From positions 1 to 53,571 of the forward strand of contig NW_003137900.1 in NCBI RefSeq assembly GCF_000003605.2: DNA of 53,571 nt. The letters run 5' to 3'. The first letter of the stretch is position 1; every line of letters starts with the position of its first letter. The stretch comes from Saccoglossus kowalevskii (taxonomy: Eukaryota; Hemichordata; Enteropneusta; Harrimaniidae). The notes beneath the pieces were generated by a model. The model did not search any database, was not told the origin of the DNA, and saw only the letters and a list, made by a program, of their open reading frames with translations. Below, one piece after another: positions 23,983 through 36,704 of the stretch. A program made the position numbers and the translations under genes.

Positions 23983-25580
23983 GTATGCATGTCAATAACC
24001 CAGCAGTCCAGGTGTTGTATGCATGTCAATAACCCAGCAGTCCAGGTGTTGTATGCATGTCAATAACCCAGCAGTCCAGGTGTTGTATGCATGTCAATAA
24101 CCCAGCAGTCCAGGTGTTGTATGCATGTCAATAACCCAGCAGTCCAGGTGTTGTATGCATGTCAATAACCCAGCAGTCCAGGTGTTGTATGCATGTCAAT
24201 AACCCAGCAGTCCAGGTGTTGTATGCATGTCAATAACCCAGCAGTCCAGGTGTTGTATGCATGTCAATAACCCAGCAGTCCAGGTGTTGTATGCATGTCA
24301 ATAACCCAGCAGTCCAGGTGTTGTATGCATGTCAATAACCCAGCAGTTCAGGTGCTGTATGCATGTCAATAACCCAGCAGTCCAGGTGTTGTATGCATGT
24401 CAATAACCCAGCAGTCCAGGTGTTGTATGCATGTCAATAACCCAGCAGTCCAGGTGTTGTATGCATGTCAATAACCCAGCAGTCCAGGTGTTGTATGCTT
24501 GTCAATAACCCAGCAGTCCAGGTGTTGTATGCATGTCAATAACCCAGCAGTCCAGGTGCTGTATGCATGTCAATAACCCAGCAGTCCAGGTGTTGTATGC
24601 ATGTCAATAACCCAGCAGTCCAGGTGTTGTATGCATGTCAATAACCCAGCAGTCCAGGTGTTGTATGCATGTCAATAACCCAGCAGTCCAGGTGTTGTAT
24701 GCATGTCAATAACCCAGCAGTCCAGGTGCTGTATGCATGTCAATAACCCAGCAGTTCAGGTGTTGTATGCATGTCAATAACCCAGCAGTCCAGGTGTTGT
24801 ATGCATGTCAATAACCCAGCAGTCCAGGTGTTGTATGCATGTCAATAACCCAGCAGTCCAGGTGTTGTATGCATGTCAATAACCCAGCAGTCCAGGTGTT
24901 GTATGCATGTCAATAACCCAGCAGTCCAGGTGTTGTATGCATGTCAATAACCCAGCAGTCCAGGTGTTGTATGCATGTCAATAACCCAGCAGTCCAGGTG
25001 TTGTATGCATGTCAATAACCCAGCAGTCCAGGTGTTGTATGCATGTCAATAGCTCAGCAGTCCAGGTGTTGTATGCATGTCAATAACCCAGCAGTCCAGG
25101 TGTTGTATGCATGTCAATAACCCAGCAGTCCAGGTGTTGTATGCATGTCAATAACCCAGCAGTCCAGGTGCTGTATGCATGTCAATAACCCAGCAGTCCA
25201 GGTGTTGTATGCATGTCAATAACCCAGCAGTCCAGGTGTTGTATGCATGTCAATAACCCAGCAGTCCAGGTGTTGTATGCATGTCAATAACCCAGCAGTC
25301 CAGGTGTTGTATGCATGTCAATAACCCAGCAGTCCAGGTGTTGTATGCATGTCAATAACCCAGCAGTCCAGGTGTTGTGTGCATGTCAATAACCCAGCAG
25401 TCCAGGTGTTGTATGCATGTCAATAACCCAGCAGTCCAGGTGTTGTATGCATGTCAATAACCCAGCAGTCCAGGTGTTGTATGCATGTCAATAACCCAGC
25501 AGTCCAGGTGTTGTATGCATGTCAATAACCCAGCAGTCCAGGTGTTGTATGCATGTCAATAACCCAGCAGTCCAGGTGTT

Positions 25581-25750
25581 GTATGCATGTCAATAACCCA
25601 GCAGTCCAGGTGTCGTATGCATGTCAATAACCCAGCAGTCCAGGTGTTGTATGCATGTCAATAACCCAGCAGTCCAGGTGTCGTATGCATGTCAATAACC
25701 CAGCAGTCCAGGTGTTGTATGCATGTCAATAACCCAGCAGTCCAGGTGTC
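25581..25750 (+). repeat. Alternating GTGTC/GTGTT dimer stretch
   Basis: Units alternate T34C, consensus, T34C, consensus, T34C, giving TCG junctions every 68 bp (25613, 25681, 25749). This is a short 2-unit higher-order repeat. Confidence 0.8.
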
Positions 25751-25886
25751 GTATGCATGTCAATAACCCAGCAGTCCAGGTGTTGTATGCATGTCAATAA
25801 CCCAGCAGTCCAGGTGTTGTATGCATGTCAATAACCCAGCAGTCCAGGTGTTGTATGCATGTCAATAACCCAGCAGTCCAGGTGTT

Positions 25887-25954
25887 GTATGCATGTCAAT
25901 AACCCAGCGGTCCAGGTGCTGTATGCATGTCAATAACCCAGCGGTCCAGGTGTT
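25887..25954 (+). repeat. GCGGTCC unit pair
   Basis: Two adjacent units carry A23G. The first ends in GTGCT and the second in GTGTT, followed by a GTTTGC unit. The window has no other instance I noticed, so this is a local single-unit duplication. Confidence 0.75.
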
Positions 25955-26294
25955 GTTTGCATGTCAATAACCCAGCAGTCCAGGTGTTGTATGCATGTCA
26001 ATAACCCAGCAGTCCAGGTGTTGTATGCATGTCAATAATCCAGCAGTCCAGGTGTTGTATGCATGTCAATAACCCAGCAGTCCAGGTGTTGTATGCATGT
26101 CAATAACCCAGCAGTCCAGGTGTTGTATGCATGTCAATAACCCAGCAGTCCAGGTGTTGTATGCATGTCAATAACCCAGCAGTCCAGGTGTTGTATGCAT
26201 GTCAATAACCCAGCAGTCCAGGTGTTGTATGCATGTCAATAACCCAGCAGTCCAGGTGTTGTATGCATGTCAATAACCCAGCAGTCCAGGTGTT

Positions 26295-26673
26295 GTATGC
26301 ATGTCAATAATCCAGCAGTCCAGGTGCTGTATGCATGTCAATAACCCAGCTGTCTAGGTGCTGTATGCATGTCAATAATCCAGCAGTCCAGGTGCTGTAT
26401 GCATGTCAATAACCCAGCTGTCTAGGTGCTGTATGCATGTCAATAACCCAGCAGTCTAGGTGTTGTATGCATTTCTATATCCCAGCAGTCCAGGTGTTGT
26501 ATGCATGTCAATAACCCAGCAGTCCAGGTGCTGTATGCATGTCAATAACCCAGCAGTCCAGGTGTTGTTTGTATGTCATGTCAATAACCCAGCAGTCCAG
26601 GTGTTGTATGCATGTCAATAACCCAGCAGTCCAGGTGTTGTATGCATGTCAATAATCCAGCAGTCCAGGTGTT
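26295..26673 (+). repeat. Variant block A, copy 2 (11 units)
   Basis: Two C17T/GCTGTCTAGG pairs, a C27T unit, GCATTTCTATATCC, a T33C unit, a consensus unit, then a 39-bp unit at 26567 reading GTTTGTATGTCATGTC, and a C17T unit at 26640. The extra 5 bp in that unit is a tandem duplication of ATGTC. Copy 3 at 45389-45762 has the same eleven units in order but GTTTGC and no duplication. Confidence 0.92.
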
Positions 26674-27489
26674 GTATGCATGTCAATAACCCAGCAGTCC
26701 AGGTGTTGTATGCATGTCAATAACCCAGCAGTCCAGGTGTTGTATGCATGTCAATAACCCAGCAGTCCAGGTGTTGTATGCATGTCAATAACCCAGCAGT
26801 CCAGGTGTTGTATGCATGTCAATAACCCAGCAGTCCAGGTGTTGTATGCATGTCAATAACCCAGCAGTCCAGGTGCTGTATGCATGTCAATAACCCAGCA
26901 GTCCAGGTGCTGTATGCATGTCAATAACCCAGCAGTCCAGGTGCTGTATGCATGTCAATAACCCAGCAGTCCAGGTGTTGTATGCATGTCAATAACCCAG
27001 CAGTCCAGGTGTTGTATGCATGTCAATAACCCAGCAGTCCAGGTGTTGTATGCATGTCAATAACCCAGCAGTCCAGGTGTTGTATGCATGTCAATAACCC
27101 AGCAGTCCAGGTGTTGTATGCATGTCAATAACCCATCAGTCCAGGTGTTGTATGCATGTCAATAACCCAGCAGTCCAGGTGTTGTATGCATGTCAATAAC
27201 CCAGCAGTCCAGGTGTTGTATGCATGTCAATAACCCAGCAGTCCAGGTGTTGTATGCATGTCAATAACCCAGCAGTCCAGGTGTTGTATGCATGTCAATA
27301 ACCCAGCAGTCCAGGTGTTGTATGCATGTCAATAACCCAGCAGTCCAGGTGTTGTATGCATGTCAATAACCCAGCAGTCCAGGTGCTGTATGCATGTCAA
27401 TAACCCAGCAGTCCAGGTGTTGTATGCATGTCAATAACCCAGCAGTCCAGGTGTTGTATGCATGTCAATGACCCAGCAGTCCAGGTGTT

Positions 27490-28067
27490 GTATGCATGTC
27501 AATAACCCAGCAGTCCAGGTGTTGTATGCATGTCAATAACCCAGCAGTCCAGGTGTTGTATGCATGTCAATAACCCAGCAGTCCAGGTGTTGTATGCATG
27601 TCAATAACCCAGCAGTCCAGGTGTTGTATGCATGTCAATAACCCAGCAGTCCAGGTGTTGTATGCATGTCAATAACCCAGCAGTCCAGGTGTTGTATGCA
27701 TGTCAATAACCCAGCAGTCCAGGTGTTGTATGCATGTCAATAACCCAGCAGTCCAGGTGTTGTATGCATGTCAATAACCCAGCAGTCCAGGTGTTGTATG
27801 CATGTCAATAACCCAGCAGTCCAGGTGTTGTATGCATGTCAATAACCCAGCAGTCCAGGTGTTGTATGCATGTCAATAACCCAGCAGTCCAGGTGTTGTA
27901 TGCATGTCAATAACCCAGCAGTCCAGGTGTTGTATGCATGTCAATAACCCAGCAGTCCAGGTGTTGTATGCATGTCAATAACCCAGCAGTCCAGGTGTTG
28001 TATGCATGTCAATAACCCAGCAGTCCAGGTGTTGTATGCATGTCAATAACCCAGCAGTCCAGGTGTT
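27490..28067 (+). repeat. Perfect run of 17 consensus units
   Basis: 578 bp of identical units between a CAATGACCC (A15G) unit and an AACCAAGC unit. A second 17-unit perfect run follows three units later. Confidence 0.82.
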
Positions 28068-28169
28068 GTATGCATGTCAATAACCAAGCAGTCCAGGTGT
28101 TGTATGCATGTCAATAACCCAGCAGTCCAGGTGTTGTATGCATGTCAATAACCCAGCAGTCCAGGTGCT

Positions 28170-28747
28170 GTATGCATGTCAATAACCCAGCAGTCCAGGT
28201 GTTGTATGCATGTCAATAACCCAGCAGTCCAGGTGTTGTATGCATGTCAATAACCCAGCAGTCCAGGTGTTGTATGCATGTCAATAACCCAGCAGTCCAG
28301 GTGTTGTATGCATGTCAATAACCCAGCAGTCCAGGTGTTGTATGCATGTCAATAACCCAGCAGTCCAGGTGTTGTATGCATGTCAATAACCCAGCAGTCC
28401 AGGTGTTGTATGCATGTCAATAACCCAGCAGTCCAGGTGTTGTATGCATGTCAATAACCCAGCAGTCCAGGTGTTGTATGCATGTCAATAACCCAGCAGT
28501 CCAGGTGTTGTATGCATGTCAATAACCCAGCAGTCCAGGTGTTGTATGCATGTCAATAACCCAGCAGTCCAGGTGTTGTATGCATGTCAATAACCCAGCA
28601 GTCCAGGTGTTGTATGCATGTCAATAACCCAGCAGTCCAGGTGTTGTATGCATGTCAATAACCCAGCAGTCCAGGTGTTGTATGCATGTCAATAACCCAG
28701 CAGTCCAGGTGTTGTATGCATGTCAATAACCCAGCAGTCCAGGTGTT
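28170..28747 (+). repeat. Perfect run of 17 consensus units
   Basis: 578 bp of identical units between a T33C unit and a unit reading CCCACCACTCC at 28748. Confidence 0.82.
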
Positions 28748-29903
28748 GTATGCATGTCAATAACCCACCACTCCAGGTGTTGTATGCATGTCAATAACCC
28801 AGCAGTCCAGGTGTTGTATGCATGTCAATAACCCAGCAGTCCAGGTGCTGTATGCATGTCAATAACCCAGCACTCCAGGTGTTGTATGCATGTCAATAAA
28901 CCAGCAGTCCAGGTGTTGTATGCATGTCAATAACCCAGCAGTCCAGGTGTTGTATGCATGTCAATAACCCAGCAGTCCAGGTGTTGTATGCATGTCAATA
29001 ACCCAGCAGTCCAGGTGTTGTATGCATGTCAATAACCCAGCAGTCCAGGTGTTGTATGCATGTCAATAACCCAGCAGTCCAGGTGTTGTATGCATGTCAA
29101 TAACCCAGCAGTCCAGGTGTTGTATGCATGTCAATAACCCAGCAGTCCAGGTGTTGTATGCATGTCAATAACCCAGCAGTCCAGATGTTGTATGCATGTC
29201 AATAACCCAGCAGTCCAGGTGTTGTATGCATGTCAATAACCCATCAGTCCAGGTGTTGTATGCATGTCAATAACCCAGCAGTCCAGGTGTTGTATGCATG
29301 TCAATAACCCAGCAGTCCAGGTGTTGTATGCATGTCAATAACCCAGCAGTCCAGGTGTTGTATGCATGTCAATAACCCAGCAGTCCAGGTGTTGCATGCA
29401 TGTCAATAACCCAGCAGTCCAGGTGTTGTATGCATGTCAATAACCCAGCAGTCCAGGTGTTGTATGCATGTCAATAACCCAGCAGTCCAGGTGTTGTATG
29501 CATGTCAATAACCCAGCAGTCCAGGTGTTGTATGCATGTCAATAACCCAGCAGTCCAGGTGTTGTATGCATGTCAATAACCCAGCAGTCCAGGTGCTGTA
29601 TGCATGTCAATAACCCAGCAGTCCAGGTGTTGTATGCATGTCAATAACCCAGCTGTCCAGGTGTTGTATGCATGTCAATAACCCAGCAGTCCAGGTGTTG
29701 TATGCATGTCAATAACCCAGCAGTCCAGGTGTTGTATGCATGTCAATAACCCAGCAGTCCAGGTGTTGTATGCATGTCAATAACCCAGCAGTCCAGGTGC
29801 TGTATGCATGTCAATAACCCAGCAGTCCAGGTGTTGTATGCATGTCAATAACCCAGCAGTCCAGGTGCTGTATGCATGTCAATAACCCAGCAGTCCAGGT
29901 GTT

Positions 29904-30073
29904 GCATGCATGTCAATAACCCAGCAGTCCAGGTGTTGTATGCATGTCAATAACCCAGCAGTCCAGATGTTGTATGCATGTCAATATCCCAGCAGTCCAG
30001 GTGTTGTATGCATTTCAATAACCCAGCAGTCCAGGTGCTGTATGCATGTCAATAACCCAGCTGTCTAGGTGCT
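29904..30073 (+). repeat. Variant block B, copy 2
   Basis: Same five-unit order as copy 1, offset by 17,273 bp (508 units plus the net +1 bp of the -4 and +5 indels between them). It is followed by one extra T33C unit, as in copies 3 and 4, then about eight units later by a CAGTAAC and CTATATCC pair. Confidence 0.9.
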
Positions 30074-31195
30074 GTATGCATGTCAATAACCCAGCAGTCC
30101 AGGTGCTGTATGCATGTCAATAACCCAGCAGTCCAGGTGTTGTATGCATGTCAATAACCCAGCAGTCCAGGTGTTGTATGCATGTCAATAACCCAGCAGT
30201 CCAGGTGTTGTATGCATGTCAATAACCCAGCAGTCCAGGTGTTGTATGCATGTCAATAACCCAGCAGTCCAGGTGTTGTATGCATGTCAATAACCCAGCA
30301 GTCCAGGTGTTGTATGCATGTCAATAACCCAGCAGTCCAGGTGCTGTATGCATGTCAGTAACCCAGCAGTCCAGGTGTTGTATGCATGTCTATATCCCAG
30401 CAGTCCAGGTGTTGTATGCATGTCAATAACCCAGCAGTCCAGGTGTTGTATGCATGTCAATAACCCAGCAGTCCAGGTGTTGTATGCATGTCAATAACCC
30501 AGCAGTCCAGGTGTTGTATGCATGTCAATAACCCAGCAGTCCAGGTGTTGTATGCATGTCAATAACCCAGCAGTCCAGGTGTTGTATGCATGTCAATAAC
30601 CCAGCAGTCCAGGTGTTGTATGCATGTCAATAACCCAGCAGTCCAGGTGTTGTATGCATGTCAATAACCCAGCAGTCCAGGTGTTGTATGCATGTCAATA
30701 ACCCAGCAGTCCAGGTGTTGTATGCATGTCAATAACCCAGCAGTCCAGGTGTTGTATGCATGTCAATAACCCAGCAGTCCAGGTGTTGTATGCATGTCAA
30801 TAACCCAGCAGTCCAGGTGTTGTATGCATGTCAATAACCCAGCAGTCCAGGTGTTGTATGCATGTCAATAACCCAGCAGTCCAGGTGTTGTATGCATGTC
30901 AATAACCCAGCAGTCCAGGTGTTGTATGCATGTCAATAACCCAGCAGTCCAGGTGTTGTATGCATGTCAATAACCCAGCAGTCCAGGTGTTGTATGCATG
31001 TCAATAACCCAGCAGTCCAGGTGTTGTATGCATGTCAATAACCCAGCAGTCCAGGTGTTGTATGCATGTCAATAACCCAGCAGTCCAGGTGTTGTATGCA
31101 TGTCAATAACCCAGCAGTCCAGGTGTTGTATGCATGTCAATAACCCAGCAGTCCAGGTGTTGTATGCATGTCAATAACCCAGCAGTCCAGGTGTT

Positions 31196-31501
31196 GTATG
31201 CATGTCAATAACCCAGCAGTACAGGTGTTGTATGCATGTCAATAACCCAGCAGTCCAGGTGTTGTATGCATGTCTATATCCCAGCAGTCCAGGTGTTGTA
31301 TGCATGTCAATAACCCAGCAGTCCAGGTGTTGTATGCATGTCAATAACCCAGCAGTCCAGGTTTTGTATGCATGTCAAAAACTCAGCAGTCCAGGTGTTG
31401 TATGCATGTCAATAACCCAGCAGTCCAGGTGTTGTATGCATGTCAATAACCCAGCAGTCCAAGTGTTGTATGCATGTCAATAACCCAGCACTCCAGGTGT
31501 T
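31196..31501 (+). repeat. Variant block D, copy 4
   Basis: CTATATCC at 31264, GGTTTT then CAAAAACTC at 31366, CCAAGTG at 31434 and GCACTCC at 31468 match copy 1 unit for unit, 22,095 bp away (650 units with net -5 bp of indels). The unit at 31196 has C26A (AGTACAGG), not seen in copy 1, and the CTATAACC unit that opens copy 1 is consensus here. Confidence 0.88.
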
Positions 31502-32249
31502 GTATGCATGTCAATAACCCAGCAGTCCAGGTGTTGTATGCATGTCAATAACCCAGCAGTCCAGGTGTTGTATGCATGTCAATAACCCAGCAGTCCAGGT
31601 GTTGTATGCATGTCAATAACCCAGCAGTCCAGGTGTTGTATGCATGTCAATAACCCAGCAGTCCAGGTGCTGTATGCATGTCAATAACCCAGCAGTCCAG
31701 GTGTTGTATGCATGTCAATAACCCAGCAGTCCAGGTGCTGTATGCATGTCAATAACCCAGCAGTCCAGGTGTTGTATGCATGTCAATAACCCAGCAGTCC
31801 AGGTGTTGTATGCATGTCAATAACCCAGCAGTCCAGGTGTTGTATGCATGTCAATAACCCAGCAGTCCAGGTGTTGTATGCATGTCAATAACCCAGCAGT
31901 CCAGGTGTTGTATGCATGTCAATAACCCAGCAGTCCAGGTGCTGTATGCATGTCAATAACCCAGCAGTCCAGGTGTTGTATGCATGTCAATAACCCAGCA
32001 GTCCAGGTGTTGTATGCATGTCAATGACCCAGCAGTCCAGGTGATGTATGCATGTCAATAACCCAGCAGTCCAGGTGTTGTATGCATGTCAATAACCCAG
32101 CAGTCCAGGTGTTGTATGCATGTCAATAACCCAGCAGTCCAGGTGTTGTATGCATGTCAATAACCCAGCAGTCCAGGTGTTGTATGCATGTCAATAACCC
32201 AGCAGTCCAGGTGTTGTATGCATGTCAATAACCCAGCAGTCCAGGTGTT

Positions 32250-32453
32250 GTATGCATGTCTATATCCCAGCAGTCCAGGTGTTGTATGCATGTCAATAAC
32301 ACAGCAGTCCAGGTGTTGTATGCATGTCAATAACCCAGCAGTCCAGGTGTTGTATGCATGTCAATAACCCAGCAGTCCAGGTGTTGTATGCATGTCAATA
32401 ACCCAGCAGTCCAGGTGTTGTATGCATGTCTATATCCCAGCAGTCCAGGTGTT
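32250..32453 (+). repeat. CTATATCC plus AACACAG block
   Basis: CTATATCC at 32250 is followed by the AACACAG unit at 32284 and another CTATATCC at 32420 (five units on). The first two match 4239-4306 and 48823-48890. Confidence 0.8.
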
Positions 32454-32929
32454 GTATGCATGTCAATAACCCAGCAGTCCAGGTGTTGTATGCATGTCAA
32501 TAACCCAGCAGTCCAGGTGTTGTATGCATGTCAATAACCCAGCAGTCCAGGTGTTGTATGCATGTCAATAACCCAGCAGTCCAGGTGTTGTATGCATGTC
32601 AATAACCCAGCAGTCCAGGTGTTGTATGCATGTCAATAACCCAGCAGTCCAGGTGTTGTATGCATGTCAATAACCCAGCAGTCCAGGTGTTGTATGCATG
32701 TCAATAACCCAGCAGTCCAGGTGTTGTATGCATGTCAATAACCCAGCAGTCCAGGTGTTGTATGCATGTCAATAACCCAGCAGTCCAGGTGTTGTATGCA
32801 TGTCAATAACCCAGCAGTCCAGGTGTTGTATGCATGTCAATAACCCAGCAGTCCAGGTGTTGTATGCATGTCAGTAACCCAGCAGTCCAGGTGTTGTATG
32901 CATGTCAATAACCCAGCAGTCCAGGTGTT

Positions 32930-33133
32930 GTATACATGTCAATAACCCAGCAGTCCAGGTGCTGTATGCATGTCAGTAACCCAGCAGTCCAGGTGTTGTA
33001 TGCATGTCAATAACCCAGCAGTCCAGGTGTTGTATGCATGTCAATAACCCAGCAGTCCAGGTGCTGTATGCATGTCAGTAACCCAGCAGTCCAGGTGTTG
33101 TATGCATGTCTATATCCCAGCAGTCCAGGTGTT
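32930..33133 (+). repeat. Variant block G (left part), copy 1
   Basis: Six units: GTATACATG with T33C; CAGTAAC; consensus; T33C; CAGTAAC; CTATATCC. The same six occur at 34052-34255, exactly 1,122 bp (33 units) later. A further CAGTAAC/CTATATCC pair follows at 33202 and 33236, four units on, so this area is also locally expanded. Confidence 0.87.
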
Positions 33134-33541
33134 GTATGCATGTCAATAACCCAGCAGTCCAGGTGTTGTATGCATGTCAATAACCCAGCAGTCCAGGTGC
33201 TGTATGCATGTCAGTAACCCAGCAGTCCAGGTGTTGTATGCATGTCTATATCCCAGCAGTCCAGGTGTTGTATGCATGTCAATAACCCAGCAGTCCAGGT
33301 GTTGTATGCATGTCAATAACCCAGCAGTCCAGGTGTTGTATGCATGTCAGTAACCCAGCAGTCCAGGTGTTGTATGCATGTCAATAACCCAGCAGTCCAG
33401 GTGTTGTATGCATGTCAATAACCCAGCAGTCTAGGTGTTGTATGCATGTCAATAACCCAGCAGTCCAGGTGTTGTATGCATGTCAATCACCCAGCAGTCC
33501 AGGTGTTGTATGCATGTCAATAACCCAGCAGTCCAGGTGTT

Positions 33542-33847
33542 GTATGCATGTCAATAACCCAGCAGTTCAGGTGCTGTATGCATGTCAATAACCCAGCAGT
33601 CCAGGTGTTGTATGCATGTCAATAACCCAACAGTCCAGGTGTTGTATGCATGTCAATAACCCAGCAGTCCAGGTGTTGTATGCATGTCAATAACCCAGCA
33701 GTCCAGGTGCTGTATGCATGTCAATAACCCAGCAGTCCAGGTGTTGTATGCATGTCAATAACCCAGCAGTCCAGGTGCTCTATGCATGTCAATAACCCAG
33801 CAGTCCAGGTGTTGTATGCATGTCAATAACCCAGCAGTCCAGGTGTT
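33542..33847 (+). repeat. Variant block G (right part), copy 1
   Basis: AGTTCAGG with T33C (33542), CCCAACAG (G21A, near 33626) and GTGCTCTATG (G1C at 33780) recur at 34324-34629 with a constant 782-bp (23-unit) offset. The left part of the block has a 33-unit offset, so ten units were gained or lost between the two halves. Confidence 0.87.
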
Positions 33848-34051
33848 GTATGCATGTCTATATCCCAGCAGTCCAGGTGTTGTATGCATGTCAATAACCC
33901 AGCAGTCCAGGTGTTGTATGCATGTCAATAACCCAGCAGTCCAGGTGTTGTATGCATGTCAATAACCCAGCAGTCCAGGTGTTGTATGCATGTCAGTAAC
34001 CCAGCAGTCCAGGTGTTGTATGCATGTCAATAACCCAGCAGTCCAGGTGTT

Positions 34052-34629
34052 GTATACATGTCAATAACCCAGCAGTCCAGGTGCTGTATGCATGTCAGTA
34101 ACCCAGCAGTCCAGGTGTTGTATGCATGTCAATAACCCAGCAGTCCAGGTGTTGTATGCATGTCAATAACCCAGCAGTCCAGGTGCTGTATGCATGTCAG
34201 TAACCCAGCAGTCCAGGTGTTGTATGCATGTCTATATCCCAGCAGTCCAGGTGTTGTATGCATGTCAATAACCCAGCAGTCCAGGTGTTGTATGCATGTC
34301 AATAACCCAGCAGTCCAGGTGTTGTATGCATGTCAATAACCCAGCAGTTCAGGTGCTGTATGCATGTCAATAACCCAGCAGTCCAGGTGTTGTATGCATG
34401 TCAATAACCCAACAGTCCAGGTGTTGTATGCATGTTAATAACCCAGCAGTCCAGGTGTTGTATGCATGTCAATAACCCAGCAGTCCAGGTGCTGTATGCA
34501 TGTCAATAACCCAGCAGTCCAGGTGTTGTATGCATGTCAATAACCCAGTAGTCCAGGTGCTCTATGCATGTCAATAACCCAGCAGTCCAGGTGTTGTATG
34601 CATGTCAATAACCCAGCAGTCCAGGTGTT
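34052..34629 (+). repeat. Variant block G, copy 2 (left and right parts joined)
   Basis: The six-unit left part (34052-34255) and nine-unit right part (34324-34629) are separated by only two units, against about twelve in copy 1. New changes here are GTTAATAAC near 34436 and CCCAGTAGTCC near 34548. Confidence 0.85.
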
Positions 34630-34697
34630 GTATGCATGTCAATAACCCAGCAGTCCAGGTGTTGTATGCATGTCAATAACCCAGCAGTCCAGGTGTT

Positions 34698-34969
34698 GTA
34701 TGCATGTCTATATCCCAGCAGTCCAGGTGTTGTATGCATGTCTATATCCCAGCAGTCCAGGTGTTGTATGCATGTCAATAACCCAGCAGTCCAGGTGTTG
34801 TATGCATGTCAATAACCCAGCAGTCCAGGTGTTGTATGCATGTCTATATCCCAGCAGTCCAGGTGTTGTATGCATGTCAATAACCCAGCAGTCCAGGTGT
34901 TGTATGCATGTCAATAACCCAACAGTCCAGGTGTTGTATGCATGTCTATATCCCAGCAGTCCAGGTGTT
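34698..34969 (+). repeat. CTATATCC cluster
   Basis: CTATATCC units at 34698, 34732, 34834 and 34936 (spacings 34, 102, 102), with CCCAACAG in the unit before the last. The three-unit spacing opens a 127-codon frame on the plus strand and a 102-codon frame on the minus strand; neither is judged to be a gene. Confidence 0.85.
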
Positions 34970-35037
34970 GTATGCATGTCAATAACCCAGCAGTCCAGGT
35001 GTTGTATGCATGTCAATAACCCAGCAGTCCAGGTGTT

Positions 35038-35173
35038 GTATGCATGTCAATAACCCAGCAGTCCAGGTGCTGTATGCATGTCAATAACCCAGCAGTCCAG
35101 GTGTTGTATGCATGTCAATGACCTAGCAGTCCAGGTGTTGTATGCATGTCAATAACCCAGCAGTTCAGGTGTT
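35038..35173 (+). repeat. Variant block I, copy 1
   Basis: T33C, consensus, CAATGACCTAG (A15G with C18T) and AGTTCAGG units. The same four lie at 48483-48618, 13,445 bp away (395 units plus net +15 bp). Confidence 0.82.
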
Positions 35174-35377
35174 GTATGCATGTCAATAACCCAGCAGTCC
35201 AGGTGTTGTATGCATGTCAATAACCCAGCAGTCCAGGTGTTGTATGCATGTCAATAACCCAGCAGTCCAGGTGTTGTATGCATGTCAATAACCCAGCAGT
35301 CCAGGTGTTGTATGCATGTCAATAACCCAACAGTCCAGGTGTTGTATGCATGTCAATAACCCAGCAGTCCAGGTGTT

Positions 35378-35409
35378 GTATGCATGTCAATAACCCAGCA
35401 GTCAGGTGT
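35378..35409. repeat. 32-bp unit with two contractions
   Basis: Reads GTCAGGTGTGTATG, losing one C of TCC and one T of GTTG, exactly as in the first units of the window. It is an isolated event between full-length units and probably a consensus error. Confidence 0.7.
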
Positions 35410-35477
35410 GTATGCATGTCAATAACCCAGCAGTCCAGGTGTTGTATGCATGTCAATAACCCAGCAGTCCAGGTGTT

Positions 35478-35783
35478 GTATGCATGTCAATAGCCCAGCA
35501 GTCCAGGTGTTGTATGCATGTCAATAGCCCAGCAGTCCAGGTGTTGTATGCATGTCAATAACCCAGCAGTCCAGGTGTTGTATGCATGTCAATAACCCAG
35601 CAGTCCAGGTGTTGTATGCATGTCAATATCCCAGCAGTCCAGGTGTTGTATGCATGTCAATAACCCAGCAGTCCAGGTGTTGTATGCATGTCAATAACCC
35701 AGCAGTCCAGGTGCTGTATGCATGTCAATAGCCCAGCAGTCCAGGTGTTGTATGCATGTCAATAGCCCAGCAGTCCAGGTGTT
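35478..35783 (+). repeat. Two CAATAGCCC pairs seven units apart
   Basis: A16G pairs at 35478-35545 and 35716-35783, 238 bp apart. The second is preceded by a T33C unit, as at 6007 and 47667. The interval contains one CAATATCCC unit. Confidence 0.8.
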
Positions 35784-36259
35784 GTATGCATGTCAATAAC
35801 CCAGCAGTCCAGGTGTTGTATGCATGTCAATAACCCAGCAGTCCAGGTGTTGTATGCATGTCAATAACCCAGCAGTCCAGGTGTTGTATGCATGTCAATA
35901 ACCCAGCAGTCCAGGTGTTGTATGCATGTCAATAACCCAGCAGTCCAGGTGTTGTATGCATGTCAATAACCCAGCAGTCCAGGTGTTGTATGCATGTCAA
36001 TAACCCAGCAGTCCAGGTGTTGTATGCATGTCAATAACCCAGCAGTCCAGGTGTTGTATGCATGTCAATGACCCAGCAGTCCAGGTGTTGTATGCATGTC
36101 AATAACCCAGCAGTCCAGGTGTTGTATGCATGTCAATAACCCAGCAGTCCAGGTGTTGTATGCATGTCAATAACCCAGCAGTCCAGGTGCTGTATGCATG
36201 TCAATAACCCAGCAGTCCAGGTGCTGTATGCATGTCAATAACCCAGCAGTCCAGGTGTT

Positions 36260-36432
36260 GCATGCATGTCAATAACCCAGCATTCCAGGTGTTTGTATGC
36301 ATGTCAATAACCCAGCAGTCCAGATGTTGTATGCATGTCAAATATCCCAGCAGTCCAGGGTGTTGTATGCATTTCAATAACCCAGCAGTCCAGGTGCTGT
36401 ATGCATGTCAATAACCCAGCTGTCTAGATGCT
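36260..36432 (+). repeat. Variant block B, copy 3, with three 1-bp expansions
   Basis: Same five-unit order as other B copies, but 173 bp long: TTT for TT (GTGTTTGTATG), AAA for AA (CAAATATCC) and GGG for GG (CCAGGGTG). It also has GCATTCC in the first unit and CTAGATG in the last. Three homopolymer expansions within 80 bp suggest poorly corrected sequence. The short open frame at 36232-36414 depends on them. Confidence 0.85.
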
Positions 36433-36704
36433 GTATGCAAGTCAATAACCCAGCAGTCCAGGTGCTGTATGCATGTCAATAACCCAGCAGTCCAGGTGTT
36501 GTATGCATGTCAATAACCCAGCAGTCCAGGTGTTGTATGCATGTCAATAACCCAGCAGTCCAGGTGTTGTATGCATGTCAATAACCCAGCAGTCCAGGTG
36601 TTGTATGCATGTCAATAACCCAGCAGTCCAGGTGTTGTATGCATGTCAATAACCCAGCAGTCCAGGTGTTGTATGCATGTCAATAACCCAGCAGTCCAGG
36701 TGTT

